This document shows, one piece after another, positions 5,095-12,088 of a DNA stretch of 12,088 bases; positions within the stretch are counted from its first letter, which is position 1, and every line of letters begins with the position of its first letter. The position numbers were made by a program, and so were the translations under genes. A model generated the notes under the pieces. That model was given only the letters and a program-made list of their open reading frames with translations. It did no database searches and was not told where the DNA came from. Source of the stretch: CAZLXG01 sp964563585 (lineage in GTDB: Bacteria > Bacteroidota > Bacteroidia > Flavobacteriales > Flavobacteriaceae); NCBI GenBank assembly GCA_964563585.1, contig CAZLXG010000061.1, positions 1-12,088 of the forward strand, given 5' to 3'.

Positions 5095-6568
5095 ACGCTT
5101 TTGCGAACAAAACACGCTGTTTTGAGGGCTTTCCACTATACACACAAACACCTGTTTCTTCCTTTGAGCCTAAAGGAATACACCGTATTGTCGCTTTTGT
5201 TAGCTCTTTTATTTTATTCTCACTTTCAGAAGTGCCATCCCAATGCGCAGAAACAAACCCAGTTTTGGTTTCTAAAACATCTTTAAATTCATCAAAAGTA
5301 TCAACTTCAGTAATATGAGAATCTCTAAAATCGACCGCTTTTTTAAATAATGTTTTTTGTATTTCTTCTAATAAATCTGCAACAGTCGTAGTTAAATCAT
5401 CTAAAGCAACAATTTCTTTAGTTAACGTATCTCGTCTTGCCAATTCAACAGTTCCATTTTCTAAATCTTTTGGACCAATTGCTATACGCAATGGCACACC
5501 TTGTAATTCGTGTTGTGCAAATTTGGCTCCAGGACGTCGCGTATCTCTATTATCAAACTTAACCGTTATATTTTTACTTCTTAAGTCACTTACAATACCA
5601 TTTACAATTTCTGTTATAGCTTCTAATTGTTCATCATTTCTAAAAATAGGTACAATTACTACTTGATTTGGTGCTAAACTTGGTGGTAACACTAATCCAT
5701 GGTCATCACTATGCGTCATAATTAACGCACCAATTAATCGTGTTGAAACACCCCAAGATGTTGCCCAAACATAATCTTGTTTTCCTTCTCTATTTGCAAA
5801 TTTCACATCAAATGCTTTTGCGAAATTTTGACCTAAAAAGTGTGATGTTCCTGCTTGTAACGCTTTTCCATCTTGCATTAATGCTTCAATACAAAAGGTT
5901 TCTTCAGCTCCAGCAAAACGCTCACTTTCAGTTTTTACACCTTGTATTACAGGAATAGCCATAAAATTTTCAACAAACGTAGCGTATACATTATTCATCA
6001 ACTTAGCCTCTGCAACTGCTTCCTTTTTAGTTTCATGAGCTGTATGTCCTTCTTGCCATAAAAATTCTGCTGTACGTAAAAATAAACGTGTACGCATTTC
6101 CCAACGTACTACATTTGCCCATTGGTTTATTAATAATGGTAAATCTCTATACGATTGAACCCAACCTTTAAACGTATTCCAAATAATAGCTTCACTAGTT
6201 GGTCTTACAATAAGCTCTTCTTCTAACTTAGCTTCAGGGTCTACTCGTAGCTTACCAGGGTTATCTGGGTCATTTTGTAATCTATAATGAGTAACAATAG
6301 CACACTCTTTTGCAAAGCCTTCTGCATTTTTTTCTTCTGCTTCAAACAAACTTTTTGGTACAAATAATGGAAAATACGCATTTTCATGCCCTGTTTCTTT
6401 AAACATTTTATCTAATTCTGCTTGCATTTTCTCCCAAATCGCATAACCGTATGGCTTAATTACCATACAACCTCTAACTGCTGAATTCTCCGCTAAGTCC
6501 GCCTTTACAACAAGTTCGTTATACCATTTTGAATAATCTTCTGCTCTACTCGTAAGTTTTTTACTCAT
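5090..6568 (-). CDS. proS: Prolyl-tRNA synthetase, archaeal/eukaryote-like type
   Basis: Cytoplasmic class II enzyme that charges tRNA-Pro, 492 aa. The class II motifs are visible: motif 1 around GCMVIKPYGYAIWEKMQ (33-49), the RPTSE loop (122-126), motif 2 RWEMRTR...EFLWQEGHTAH (155-178), and motif 3 in the GALIMTHSDDHGLVLPP region. An anticodon-binding domain follows (VVIVPIFRND). The C-terminal extension ends in VLFAKAY with the terminal Tyr typical of the short archaeal/eukaryotic-type ProRS; the E. coli-type editing insert is absent. The start is placed at the ATG of MSKKLTSRAEDYSKW. An in-frame TTG six codons upstream adds MCQNID, which is not family-like. Promoter at 6622-6651. It diverges from the lipoprotein gene. 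Confidence 0.96.
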   Translation of the reverse strand: MSKKLTSRAEDYSKWYNELVVKADLAENSAVRGCMVIKPYGYAIWEKMQAELDKMFKETGHENAYFPLFVPKSLFEAEEKNAEGFAKECAIVTHYRLQNDPDNPGKLRVDPEAKLEEELIVRPTSEAIIWNTFKGWVQSYRDLPLLINQWANVVRWEMRTRLFLRTAEFLWQEGHTAHETKKEAVAEAKLMNNVYATFVENFMAIPVIQGVKTESERFAGAEETFCIEALMQDGKALQAGTSHFLGQNFAKAFDVKFANREGKQDYVWATSWGVSTRLIGALIMTHSDDHGLVLPPSLAPNQVVIVPIFRNDEQLEAITEIVNGIVSDLRSKNITVKFDNRDTRRPGAKFAQHELQGVPLRIAIGPKDLENGTVELARRDTLTKEIVALDDLTTTVADLLEEIQKTLFKKAVDFRDSHITEVDTFDEFKDVLETKTGFVSAHWDGTSESENKIKELTKATIRCIPLGSKEETGVCVYSGKPSKQRVLFAKAY

Positions 6569-6621
6569 ATCAATGTTTTGGCACAAATATTGTGACTATG
6601 TTAAATAATAAAATAGTTCAG

Positions 6622-6651
6622 CAAAACTAACTATTTTTGTTTTGTTAACAA
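6622..6651 (-). promoter_or_regulatory. proS promoter
   Basis: On the minus strand TTG (6651-6649), 19 nt, then TAGTTTTG (6629-6622) match the Bacteroidota consensus exactly. The predicted start lies about 45-50 nt upstream of the proS ATG. It overlaps the opposite-strand -7 element at 6632-6639. Confidence 0.72.
6632..6639 (+). promoter_or_regulatory. Putative -7 element of the lipoprotein gene
   Basis: TATTTTTG fits TAnnTTTG, with the ATG 28 nt downstream. No TTG lies about 19 nt upstream, so the -33 box is poor. It sits within the spacer of the divergent proS promoter, so polymerase could not occupy both at once. Confidence 0.45.
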
Positions 6652-6666
6652 TAAAATTCTCGAGAT

Positions 6667-7737
6667 ATGCAATATATTAACTACTTAAAAAGAAAAATGC
6701 CAATAGTTGCCATTTTTGGTTTACTACTTGGTTTATCATCATGTGGCTCATATCAATACGTTGGTGTTGATAATGATGGTGTTTATGGCGACATACAAAA
6801 ACCTGTACAACAAAAAGATGTTGCGGTAGCTTCAAACAACAATTATTATCAAAATTATTTTAAAAATAAATCTTTAGAACTCGATAATCAGTTTTCTGAA
6901 GATATCTATTTTACTGATATAGATTCTTATGTTGGTAAAAATTACGTTGAAAACGATTCAATTAACAATAACTACCAAGGTTATGCTGGTTGGGGGCAAA
7001 ATAATAGCGAAGTAACTATTAATATAAACTCTGGTTATGGATATGGCTACAATTCTTGGTGGAACAGACCTTATTACAATAATTGGGGATATTATGGTTG
7101 GAATCATTATAGTTTTTATGATTCTTATTGGTGTCCACCTTATTATGGTGGTTACTACAATAGCTGGGCTTACAATCCTTACCGTTATGGATATTATGGT
7201 TCTCGTTATAGAAACTACGGATATTATAATAGATATAACAATTACTACAGCAGTTCAAGAGGTTTAGCTTATAATGCAGGAAGACGCAATAGTCTTGTCT
7301 CATCAAATCGCTCTAGCAGTTTAAATAACTCACGATCTTATGTTTCTAGAAGAGGTACAACTTCAACTATAAATAGACGTAGTAGAACTGGTACACGTGT
7401 AGGGAATACGGTTGTAAGAAGAAATCGAGTAGCAACTCCGTCTTCAAATTCAATAACTCGTTCTTCTTCTACAGTAAGAAGAAATCCAGGAACTAGACCT
7501 ACTAGAATTATTTCAAGATCTACAAATGGCAACAACTCTAGCGTAAGAAGAAATACTACTGGAAGAAGAAGTAGCACCGTTTCAAGACCAGCTAGAAGTA
7601 GCAGTAGTCGCTCTAGCACAGTTTCAAGACCAACTAGAAGCAGCAGTAGATCTACAACTTCAAGATCATCAAGTAGTAGCAGAAGTTCAGGAAGTAGAAG
7701 AAGTTCTGGCTCATCATCTGGTAAAAGACGCGGTTAA
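6667..7737 (+). CDS. Low-complexity lipoprotein, Tyr/Asn/Gly-rich with Ser/Arg-rich tail
   Basis: Not a recognised enzyme; 356 aa. The N-terminus has a lipoprotein signal: basic region NYLKRK (5-10), hydrophobic core 13-23 and lipobox LSSC with C26 as the lipidated Cys. Thus it is predicted to be a membrane-anchored lipoprotein facing the periplasm or surface. Residues about 110-205 are dominated by Tyr, Asn, Gly and Trp. Residues about 205-356 are almost entirely Ser, Arg, Thr and Asn, with three VRRN motifs and a 14-aa near-repeat containing STVSRP. The tail is strongly basic and probably disordered. Relatives in flavobacteria are annotated as hypothetical or, misleadingly, vitellogenin-like. 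The start at 6667 keeps the basic n-region; Met11 would lose it. The FadL-like gene follows after 27 nt, so the two are probably cotranscribed. Function unknown; a surface or nucleic-acid-binding role is only a guess. Confidence 0.85.
   Translation: MQYINYLKRKMPIVAIFGLLLGLSSCGSYQYVGVDNDGVYGDIQKPVQQKDVAVASNNNYYQNYFKNKSLELDNQFSEDIYFTDIDSYVGKNYVENDSINNNYQGYAGWGQNNSEVTININSGYGYGYNSWWNRPYYNNWGYYGWNHYSFYDSYWCPPYYGGYYNSWAYNPYRYGYYGSRYRNYGYYNRYNNYYSSSRGLAYNAGRRNSLVSSNRSSSLNNSRSYVSRRGTTSTINRRSRTGTRVGNTVVRRNRVATPSSNSITRSSSTVRRNPGTRPTRIISRSTNGNNSSVRRNTTGRRSSTVSRPARSSSSRSSTVSRPTRSSSRSTTSRSSSSSRSSGSRRSSGSSSGKRRG
7573..7649 (+). repeat. 42-nt-period tandem repeat in the lipoprotein gene
   Basis: The 35-nt segment at 7573-7607 recurs at 7615-7649 with three mismatches, giving two copies of a 14-aa Ser/Arg unit around STVSRP. 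The period is a multiple of three, so unit gain or loss keeps the frame. Confidence 0.75.
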
Positions 7738-7764
7738 AATCACAAAAAATAAAAAAATTTTAAT

Positions 7765-9270
7765 ATGAAAAAGTTACAATTACTATTCATAGGCATGCTA
7801 TCTATGTCTACTTTAAATGCCCAAGATATAACAGATGCATTACGCTATTCTCAAAGTGAAATTCAAGGAACTGCTCGTTTTAGAGCTTTAAGTGGTGCAT
7901 TTGGTGCTTTAGGTGGCGATATGAGTGCGGTTAGTTTAAATCCTGCTGGCTCAGCTATTTTCACTAGCAGTCATGCATCATTTAGTTTATCAAATTTAGA
8001 AACAACAAATGACGCACAATACTTTAATGGATTAGGAAGAACAAACGACTCAAATTTCGACCTTAATCAAGGTGGAGCTGTTTTTGTTTTTGCAAGTAAC
8101 GATGATTCGCCTTGGAGAAAATTTACTTTAGGTCTCGCATATGATAAAACCAATAATTTTGATGATAATTGGTTTGCGTTTGGAACAAATACAAATAACA
8201 ACTCTATAGATAGTTACTTTTATTATTATGCAGACGGATTACGTTTAGATAAAATTTCTGCTTTAGATGGCGAATCTTTAACTGATGCTTATGCAGATAT
8301 AGGTAATGTTTACGGTTTTGGTAATCAACAAGCATTTTTAGGTTTTGAATCTTTTATTTTAGAACCAGGCGATGTAACAGATAATGCTAATACAACCTAT
8401 TTTTCAAACTTAGCAGATGGCACATTTAATCATGATTATACGTATGTATCCTCAGGTTATAACGGGAAATTAACATTTAACATGGCAGCTCAATATGGAG
8501 ATAATTTATATTTAGGCTTAAATTTAAATTCACACTTTATAGACTACGAACGCTCAACTTTATTATTTGAAGACAATACAAATGCGGGTTCAATAATTAC
8601 CGATATAGAGTTTAAAAATAATTTATCAACTCTAGGACACGGGTTTTCATTTCAATTAGGTGGTATTTTAAAGCTTAATAAAGAATTTAGAATTGGTTTA
8701 ACTTACGATTCTCCAACATGGTATACTATTGAAGAGGAAACTACTCAATATTTAGCAACCAATGGAGATAATGGATTTGCTGAAGTTAACCCACAAATTA
8801 TAAATATTTACCCAGAATACAAATTACAAACACCTGCTAAAATAACAGGAAGTTTAGCCTATATTTTTGGCAAGCAAGGTTTAATAAGTTTTGATTATTC
8901 TCGTAAAGATTATAGTAGCACAAAGTTTAAACCAAAATCTGATTACACAAATACAAATAGTGAAATTAGTAATATGTTAACCGATGCTTCTACATATAGA
9001 ATTGGTGGTGAATACAAGCACGAACAATTTAGTTTTAGAGGCGGTTATCGTTTTGAAGAAAGTCCATATAAAAATGGTGTTACTGTTGGTGATTTAACAG
9101 GTTACTCCTTCGGAATTGGTTACAATTTTGGAAATACAAAATTAGATTTAACATTTGATGAATCTAGTAGAACTAATGAAACACAATTATATAATGTTGG
9201 TTTAATTGATACTGTTTTAATTGATAGAATAAATTCGAATTTAACCCTATCGTTAAGTTTCAATATTTAA
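7765..9270 (+). CDS. FadL/OmpP1/TodX-type outer-membrane transport protein
   Basis: Predicted 501-aa outer-membrane beta-barrel of the FadL family (PF03349), which lets hydrophobic molecules such as fatty acids cross the outer membrane in characterised members. A signal peptide covers residues 1-19 (MKKLQLLFIGMLSMSTLNA, cleavage before QD). The mature N-terminus has the family pattern FRALSGAFGALGGDMSAVSLNPAGSA, including the NPAG motif, which resembles the FadL plug/hatch region. Alternating hydrophobic strands with Asn/Asp-rich loops fill the rest, and the last residues LSLSFNI resemble a barrel-assembly signal. The usual length of the family is about 430-500 aa. It starts 27 nt after the lipoprotein gene in an A-rich stretch with no promoter, so the two probably form one unit ending at the strong terminator at 9292. 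The substrate is not predictable. Confidence 0.88.
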   Translation: MKKLQLLFIGMLSMSTLNAQDITDALRYSQSEIQGTARFRALSGAFGALGGDMSAVSLNPAGSAIFTSSHASFSLSNLETTNDAQYFNGLGRTNDSNFDLNQGGAVFVFASNDDSPWRKFTLGLAYDKTNNFDDNWFAFGTNTNNNSIDSYFYYYADGLRLDKISALDGESLTDAYADIGNVYGFGNQQAFLGFESFILEPGDVTDNANTTYFSNLADGTFNHDYTYVSSGYNGKLTFNMAAQYGDNLYLGLNLNSHFIDYERSTLLFEDNTNAGSIITDIEFKNNLSTLGHGFSFQLGGILKLNKEFRIGLTYDSPTWYTIEEETTQYLATNGDNGFAEVNPQIINIYPEYKLQTPAKITGSLAYIFGKQGLISFDYSRKDYSSTKFKPKSDYTNTNSEISNMLTDASTYRIGGEYKHEQFSFRGGYRFEESPYKNGVTVGDLTGYSFGIGYNFGNTKLDLTFDESSRTNETQLYNVGLIDTVLIDRINSNLTLSLSFNI

Positions 9271-9291
9271 AAACCATTTACAAAATATTTT

Positions 9292-9325
9292 AAAAAAGCT
9301 TGGATATTTATATTCAAGCTTTTTT
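9292..9325 (+). terminator. Terminator of the lipoprotein/FadL-like unit
   Basis: Perfect 11-bp stem AAAAAAGCTTG / CAAGCTTTTTT, extended by AT pairs around a small loop, with the T run within the 3' arm followed by GTTTTT. The flanking A and T runs make it plausible on both strands. Confidence 0.88.
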
Positions 9326-9416
9326 GTTTTTAATGTAATTTGATTAAGAAACAGAAGACATATTTGTAGACTAATTAATTGTTTGTTAATACAAAACATA
9401 ACAAAAGTGTTTTACT

Positions 9417-9424
9417 TATCTTTG
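9417..9424 (+). promoter_or_regulatory. -7 promoter element of the folE-cysS-yidD cluster
   Basis: TATCTTTG matches TAnnTTTG, giving a predicted start near 9431 and a leader of about 20 nt before the folE ATG. The -33 position lacks TTG. The heptamer AGACTAA occurs at 9368, 9426 and 9446, flanking the element; any meaning is unproven. Confidence 0.5.
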
Positions 9425-9451
9425 CAGACTAAAATAAGATTTTTCAGACTA

Positions 9452-10129
9452 ATGAAAATTGAAAATAATATAGAAGAATTTGAAGCTTTAGGAGATGACC
9501 ATATTGGCTCCTCATCAAATACACCATTGCGTAATGATGCATTTAGACTTTCTAATGAAGAAAAAATAGAGATTATTAAAGATGATGTGCGTCATATTTT
9601 AGAAACCTTAGGTTTAGATTTAGATGATGATAGTTTAAGTGGCACTCCAAATCGTGTTGCCAAAATGTTTGTTAAAGAAATTTTTGGAGGTTTAAATCCA
9701 AATAACAAACCAAAAGCTTCAACTTTTGAAAACAAATACAAATACGGCGAAATGTTAGTTGAAAAAAACATTACACTGTATTCAACTTGCGAGCATCACT
9801 TATTACCAATCATTGGAAAAGCACATATTGCCTATATTTCAAACGGCACAGTAGTTGGTTTATCTAAAATGAATCGTATTGTAGATTATTATGCAAAACG
9901 CCCACAAGTACAAGAGCGTTTAACCATTCAAGTAGTTAAAGAACTTCAAGAAGTTTTAAACACAAAAGATGTAGCATGCGTTATTGATGCAAAACATTTA
10001 TGTGTAAATTCTAGAGGTATAAAAGATATTGAAAGTAGCACCGTAACTTCAGAATATGGAGGCAAATTTAAAGAAGAAGCTACACGAAGAGAGTTTTTAG
10101 ATTATATTAAATTAGAAACAAAATTTTAG
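9452..10129 (+). CDS. folE: GTP cyclohydrolase I
   Basis: Converts GTP to 7,8-dihydroneopterin triphosphate and formate, the first step to tetrahydrofolate and other pterins; cytoplasmic toroidal decamer in studied members. 225 aa, the usual size. The zinc site is present: C113 and H116 in STCEHHLLPIIGKAHIAYI, and C184 in KHLCVNSRGI. The motifs GLSKMNRIVDYYAKRPQVQERLT and TVTSEYGGKF are also conserved, so this is canonical FolE-I and not the Zn-independent FolE2. The ATG start gives MKIENNIEEFEALGDDH. An in-frame TTG at 9383 would add 23 residues but lies upstream of the predicted promoter element at 9417, which argues against it. cysS follows after 18 nt. Confidence 0.96.
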   Translation: MKIENNIEEFEALGDDHIGSSSNTPLRNDAFRLSNEEKIEIIKDDVRHILETLGLDLDDDSLSGTPNRVAKMFVKEIFGGLNPNNKPKASTFENKYKYGEMLVEKNITLYSTCEHHLLPIIGKAHIAYISNGTVVGLSKMNRIVDYYAKRPQVQERLTIQVVKELQEVLNTKDVACVIDAKHLCVNSRGIKDIESSTVTSEYGGKFKEEATRREFLDYIKLETKF

Positions 10130-10147
10130 AAAACTACAAATAGTTTA

Positions 10148-11629
10148 ATGGAACTTTACACGCATCAATCAATTCAAATTTACAACTCTTTATCCGGTAA
10201 AAAAGAAACATTCAAACCTATAAACGAAGGTTATGTTGGCATGTATGTTTGCGGACCAACTGTATATAGCAATGTGCATTTAGGTAATGTAAGAACCTTT
10301 ATGTCTTTTGATGTTATTTTTCGTTATTTAAAACATTTAGGATATAAAGTTCGCTATGTTCGGAATATTACGGATGCTGGGCATTTAGAAAACGATGCCG
10401 ATGAAGGTGAAGATAGAATCGCTAAAAAAGCACGGTTAGAGCAGATTGAACCTATGGAAGTTGTACAACGCTATACTGTAGATTTTCATAATATTCTTAA
10501 TACATTTAACTTTTTACCGCCAAGTATAGAACCAACAGCAACTGGTCATATTATTGAACAAATTGAATTAATTAAGAATATTCTAGATAAAGGTTTTGCA
10601 TACGAAGTAAATGGTTCTGTTTATTTTGATGTTCATAAATTCAATAAAACACACGATTACGGAAAACTAAGTAAACGCAAACTTGAAGATTTAATTCACA
10701 ATACGCGCGCATTAGATGGGCAAAGCGATAAAAAGAATCCACAAGATTTTGCGCTTTGGAAAAAAGCAGAACCTCAACATATTATGCGTTGGCCTTCGCC
10801 TTGGAGCAATGGTTTCCCAGGTTGGCATTTAGAATGTACCGCCATGAGTACCAAGTATTTGGGTGAACATTTCGATATTCATGGTGGTGGAATGGATTTA
10901 AAATTCCCACATCACGAATGTGAAATCGCACAAAATGAAGCTGCCAAAGGTCAAACGCCAGTAAACTATTGGTTGCATGCCAATATGTTGATTATGAACG
11001 GTAAAAAAATGGCGAAATCTACAGGTAATTATATTTTACCAAGCGAGATTTTTTCAGGTAAAAATGATAATATTACTAAAGCATTTACGCCAAGTGTAGC
11101 ACGTTTTTTCATGTTACAAGCACATTACAGAAGTATTTTAGATTTTACCAATGATGGCTTATTAGCAAGTGAAAAAGGATTTTACAGATTAATGGATGCT
11201 GTTAATTTGTTAGACGATTTGAAACCTTCTGAAACGTCAAATATTGATATAAATACATGGAAACAGAAATGTTACGATGCTATGAATGACGATTTTAATT
11301 CGCCAATTTTAATTGCCAATTTATTTGAAGCTGTTAAATACATTAATCAAATAAAAGACCATTCTGAAACTTTAAATACTGAAGATTTAGCTACTTTAAA
11401 AAATACAATTAATACTTTTGTTTTTGATATTTTAGGATTAGAAAACGTTTCTAAAAACGAATCTGGTAACGATAAACTTTCTGGTGCTGTTGATGTTTTA
11501 ATAAAATTAAGACAAGATGCTAGAGCAAATAAAGATTTTGCATTATCAGATAAAATACGTGATGAATTAGCAGAAGCTGGCATTTTACTTAAAGATGGTA
11601 AAGATGGCACAACGTTTTCTGTGAATTAG
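10148..11629 (+). CDS. cysS: Cysteinyl-tRNA synthetase
   Basis: Cytoplasmic class I enzyme that charges tRNA-Cys, 493 aa (E. coli 461). The HIGH signature is HLGN at 44-47 and the KMSKS loop is KMAKS at 287-291. The catalytic zinc ligands expected from E. coli CysRS are all in place: C35 in VCGPTVY, C230 in GWHLECTAMS, H255 and E259 in FPHHECEIAQNE. The C-terminal DALR and anticodon-recognition part follows (LIKLRQDARANKDFALSDKIRDEL). The ATG is 18 nt after folE, so the two are probably cotranscribed. Nothing in the sequence suggests an MshC-type ligase; length and KMSKS fit CysRS. Confidence 0.97.
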   Translation: MELYTHQSIQIYNSLSGKKETFKPINEGYVGMYVCGPTVYSNVHLGNVRTFMSFDVIFRYLKHLGYKVRYVRNITDAGHLENDADEGEDRIAKKARLEQIEPMEVVQRYTVDFHNILNTFNFLPPSIEPTATGHIIEQIELIKNILDKGFAYEVNGSVYFDVHKFNKTHDYGKLSKRKLEDLIHNTRALDGQSDKKNPQDFALWKKAEPQHIMRWPSPWSNGFPGWHLECTAMSTKYLGEHFDIHGGGMDLKFPHHECEIAQNEAAKGQTPVNYWLHANMLIMNGKKMAKSTGNYILPSEIFSGKNDNITKAFTPSVARFFMLQAHYRSILDFTNDGLLASEKGFYRLMDAVNLLDDLKPSETSNIDINTWKQKCYDAMNDDFNSPILIANLFEAVKYINQIKDHSETLNTEDLATLKNTINTFVFDILGLENVSKNESGNDKLSGAVDVLIKLRQDARANKDFALSDKIRDELAEAGILLKDGKDGTTFSVN

Positions 11630-11633
11630 TTTA

Positions 11634-11692
11634 GTTGTTCGTCGTTTGCTATTAAGTTATTTTACTTTCTTTCGACTTAATAACTCAACAAC
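11634..11692 (+). other. Two-part hairpin between cysS and yidD
   Basis: Outer GTTGTT (11634-11639) pairs with AACAAC (11687-11692), and inner AGTTATT (11655-11661) with AATAACT (11679-11685). An alternative inner pairing ATTAAG/CTTAAT (11651-11656, 11676-11681) excludes the second. No T tract follows, so this is not an intrinsic terminator. It could be a processing or stability element between the two genes. Confidence 0.35.
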
Positions 11693-11709
11693 ACACAAAA
11701 TAAGAATTA

Positions 11710-11928
11710 ATGAAACTACTCATTGCGCCTTTTCTTTTTATAATAAAAGTATATCAAAAATTGATATCTCCTTTTACGCCTGCAACGTGTAGATTTCAAC
11801 CAACATGCTCGCATTACAGTAAAGAAGCTTTACAAAAACATGGTTTATTTAAAGGTGGAAAATTAGCATTGAAGCGAATATTTAGTTGTCATCCTTGGGG
11901 GAAAAGTGGTTATGACCCAGTACCTTAA
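11710..11928 (+). CDS. yidD: Membrane protein insertion efficiency factor YidD
   Basis: Small membrane-associated protein that in E. coli aids YidC-dependent insertion of inner-membrane proteins; 72 aa, a normal length. Almost the entire family pattern is present: an amphipathic/hydrophobic start (IAPFLFIIKVYQKLISP, 5-21), CRFQPTCSHY at 27-36, HG at 44-45, LKRIFSCHPWG at 54-64 and the closing GYDPVP at 67-72. The conserved Cys residues are C27, C33 and C60. It lies 80 nt after cysS on the same strand. YidD usually neighbours rnpA and yidC in other phyla, so this cysS linkage is a lineage-specific arrangement. No promoter was found between cysS and yidD. Confidence 0.96.
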   Translation: MKLLIAPFLFIIKVYQKLISPFTPATCRFQPTCSHYSKEALQKHGLFKGGKLALKRIFSCHPWGKSGYDPVP

Positions 11929-11951
11929 TCAAGTTTTATACTCTTGATTTT
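11927..11951 (+). terminator. Possible weak terminator after yidD
   Basis: AATCAAG (11927-11933) pairs with CTTGATT (11943-11949) around a 9-nt loop. The following T run is short and interrupted (TTG). The stem overlaps the yidD stop codon. Confidence 0.45.
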
Positions 11952-11970
11952 GTAAAAAATTTCAACTACC

Positions 11971-12045
11971 TTCGTTTAACGTCTGATATGATATAAAACG
12001 TTGAAACGCTTTTATATCAGCGAAACATTGGCACTTATTTGAGAA
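11971..12045 (+). repeat. Hairpin element upstream of the right-edge gene
   Basis: TGATATAAAA (11989-11998) pairs perfectly with TTTTATATCA (12010-12019), extended by CGT/ACG with one bulged C and a TGAA loop, giving a 13-pair stem. It is preceded by TTCGTTTAAC (11971-11980), the same decamer found at 3523-3532 ahead of the CPBP-side palindrome. No T tract follows, so it is not a terminator. It probably belongs to the same loose class of palindromic intergenic elements. Confidence 0.45.
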
Positions 12046-12050
12046 AAAAA

Positions 12051-12088
12051 ATGAAACGATTAACTAAATTTATAGAAAAGAATATTTC
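12051..12088 (+). CDS. Start of an unidentified gene, cut by the window edge
   Basis: An ATG preceded by an A-rich stretch (GAGAAAAAAA) opens a frame reading MKRLTKFIEKNI and stays open to the edge. Only twelve full codons are visible. The basic, amphipathic start could lead into a membrane segment or a soluble protein. This is too short to identify, and whether it is a gene at all rests on position and the plausible start. Confidence 0.4.
   Translation, partial: MKRLTKFIEKNI

Noticed and set aside
6569..6586. Longer proS beginning at a TTG codon
   Set aside because: The six extra residues do not match ProRS N-termini, while MSKKLTSRAEDYSKW does.
7019..7619. Open frames overlapping the lipoprotein gene on both strands
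   Set aside because: These arise from Tyr/Asn/Gly- and Ser/Arg-biased codons of the real gene; the real frame has a lipoprotein signal peptide and plausible spacing to its neighbours.
9383..9451. Longer folE beginning at a TTG codon
   Set aside because: The extension contains the promoter-like TATCTTTG and adds a non-conserved stretch; the ATG at 9452 gives the normal FolE length.
11347..11610. Minus-strand frame inside cysS
   Set aside because: It lies within the conserved C-terminal part of CysRS and has no independent support.

Overview
The window looks like chromosomal DNA of a flavobacterium (Bacteroidota, probably Flavobacteriaceae). It is AT-rich and its start codons lack Shine-Dalgarno sequences. 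Several promoters fit the Bacteroidota pattern TTG-N19-TAnnTTTG. Rho carries the long low-complexity insert seen in this phylum, ProRS is the archaeal/eukaryote-like short form, and a DUF4293 membrane protein sits beside rho. Genus and species cannot be read from the sequence.

Layout. Positions 1-337 hold a terminator for a gene to the left, a dispersed repeat and the rho terminator. rho (minus) and a small DUF4293 membrane protein (plus) diverge from a shared 199-bp region. A second copy of the same dispersed repeat, in opposite orientation, follows the DUF4293 terminator, so the two copies bracket the rho/DUF4293 pair. A YfcE-like phosphoesterase (minus) is followed by a 400-bp gene-free stretch containing a palindromic element interrupted by exactly 100 Ns, then a CPBP-family membrane protease (plus). 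This meets rpsT (minus) convergently. rpsT lies 25 bp downstream of tRNA-Glu(TTC), and one strong promoter appears to serve both. proS (minus) follows and diverges from a lipoprotein rich in Tyr/Asn/Gly and Ser/Arg, which is followed by a FadL/OmpP1-type outer-membrane protein. A strong terminator ends that unit. folE, cysS and yidD follow in order on the plus strand, and the first codons of another gene lie at the right edge.

Functionally this is mostly core genome: transcription termination (rho), translation (tRNA-Glu, S20, ProRS, CysRS), GTP cyclohydrolase I, and envelope work (YidD, lipoprotein, FadL-like porin). The CPBP protease next to the palindromic element is the most accessory-looking piece. 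I found no convincing undescribed multi-gene system. The points most worth a second look are non-coding: the inverted pair of dispersed repeats, the palindromic element whose halves are split by what may be an artefactual scaffold gap, a long hairpin ahead of the last gene, and the tRNA-Glu/rpsT leader.
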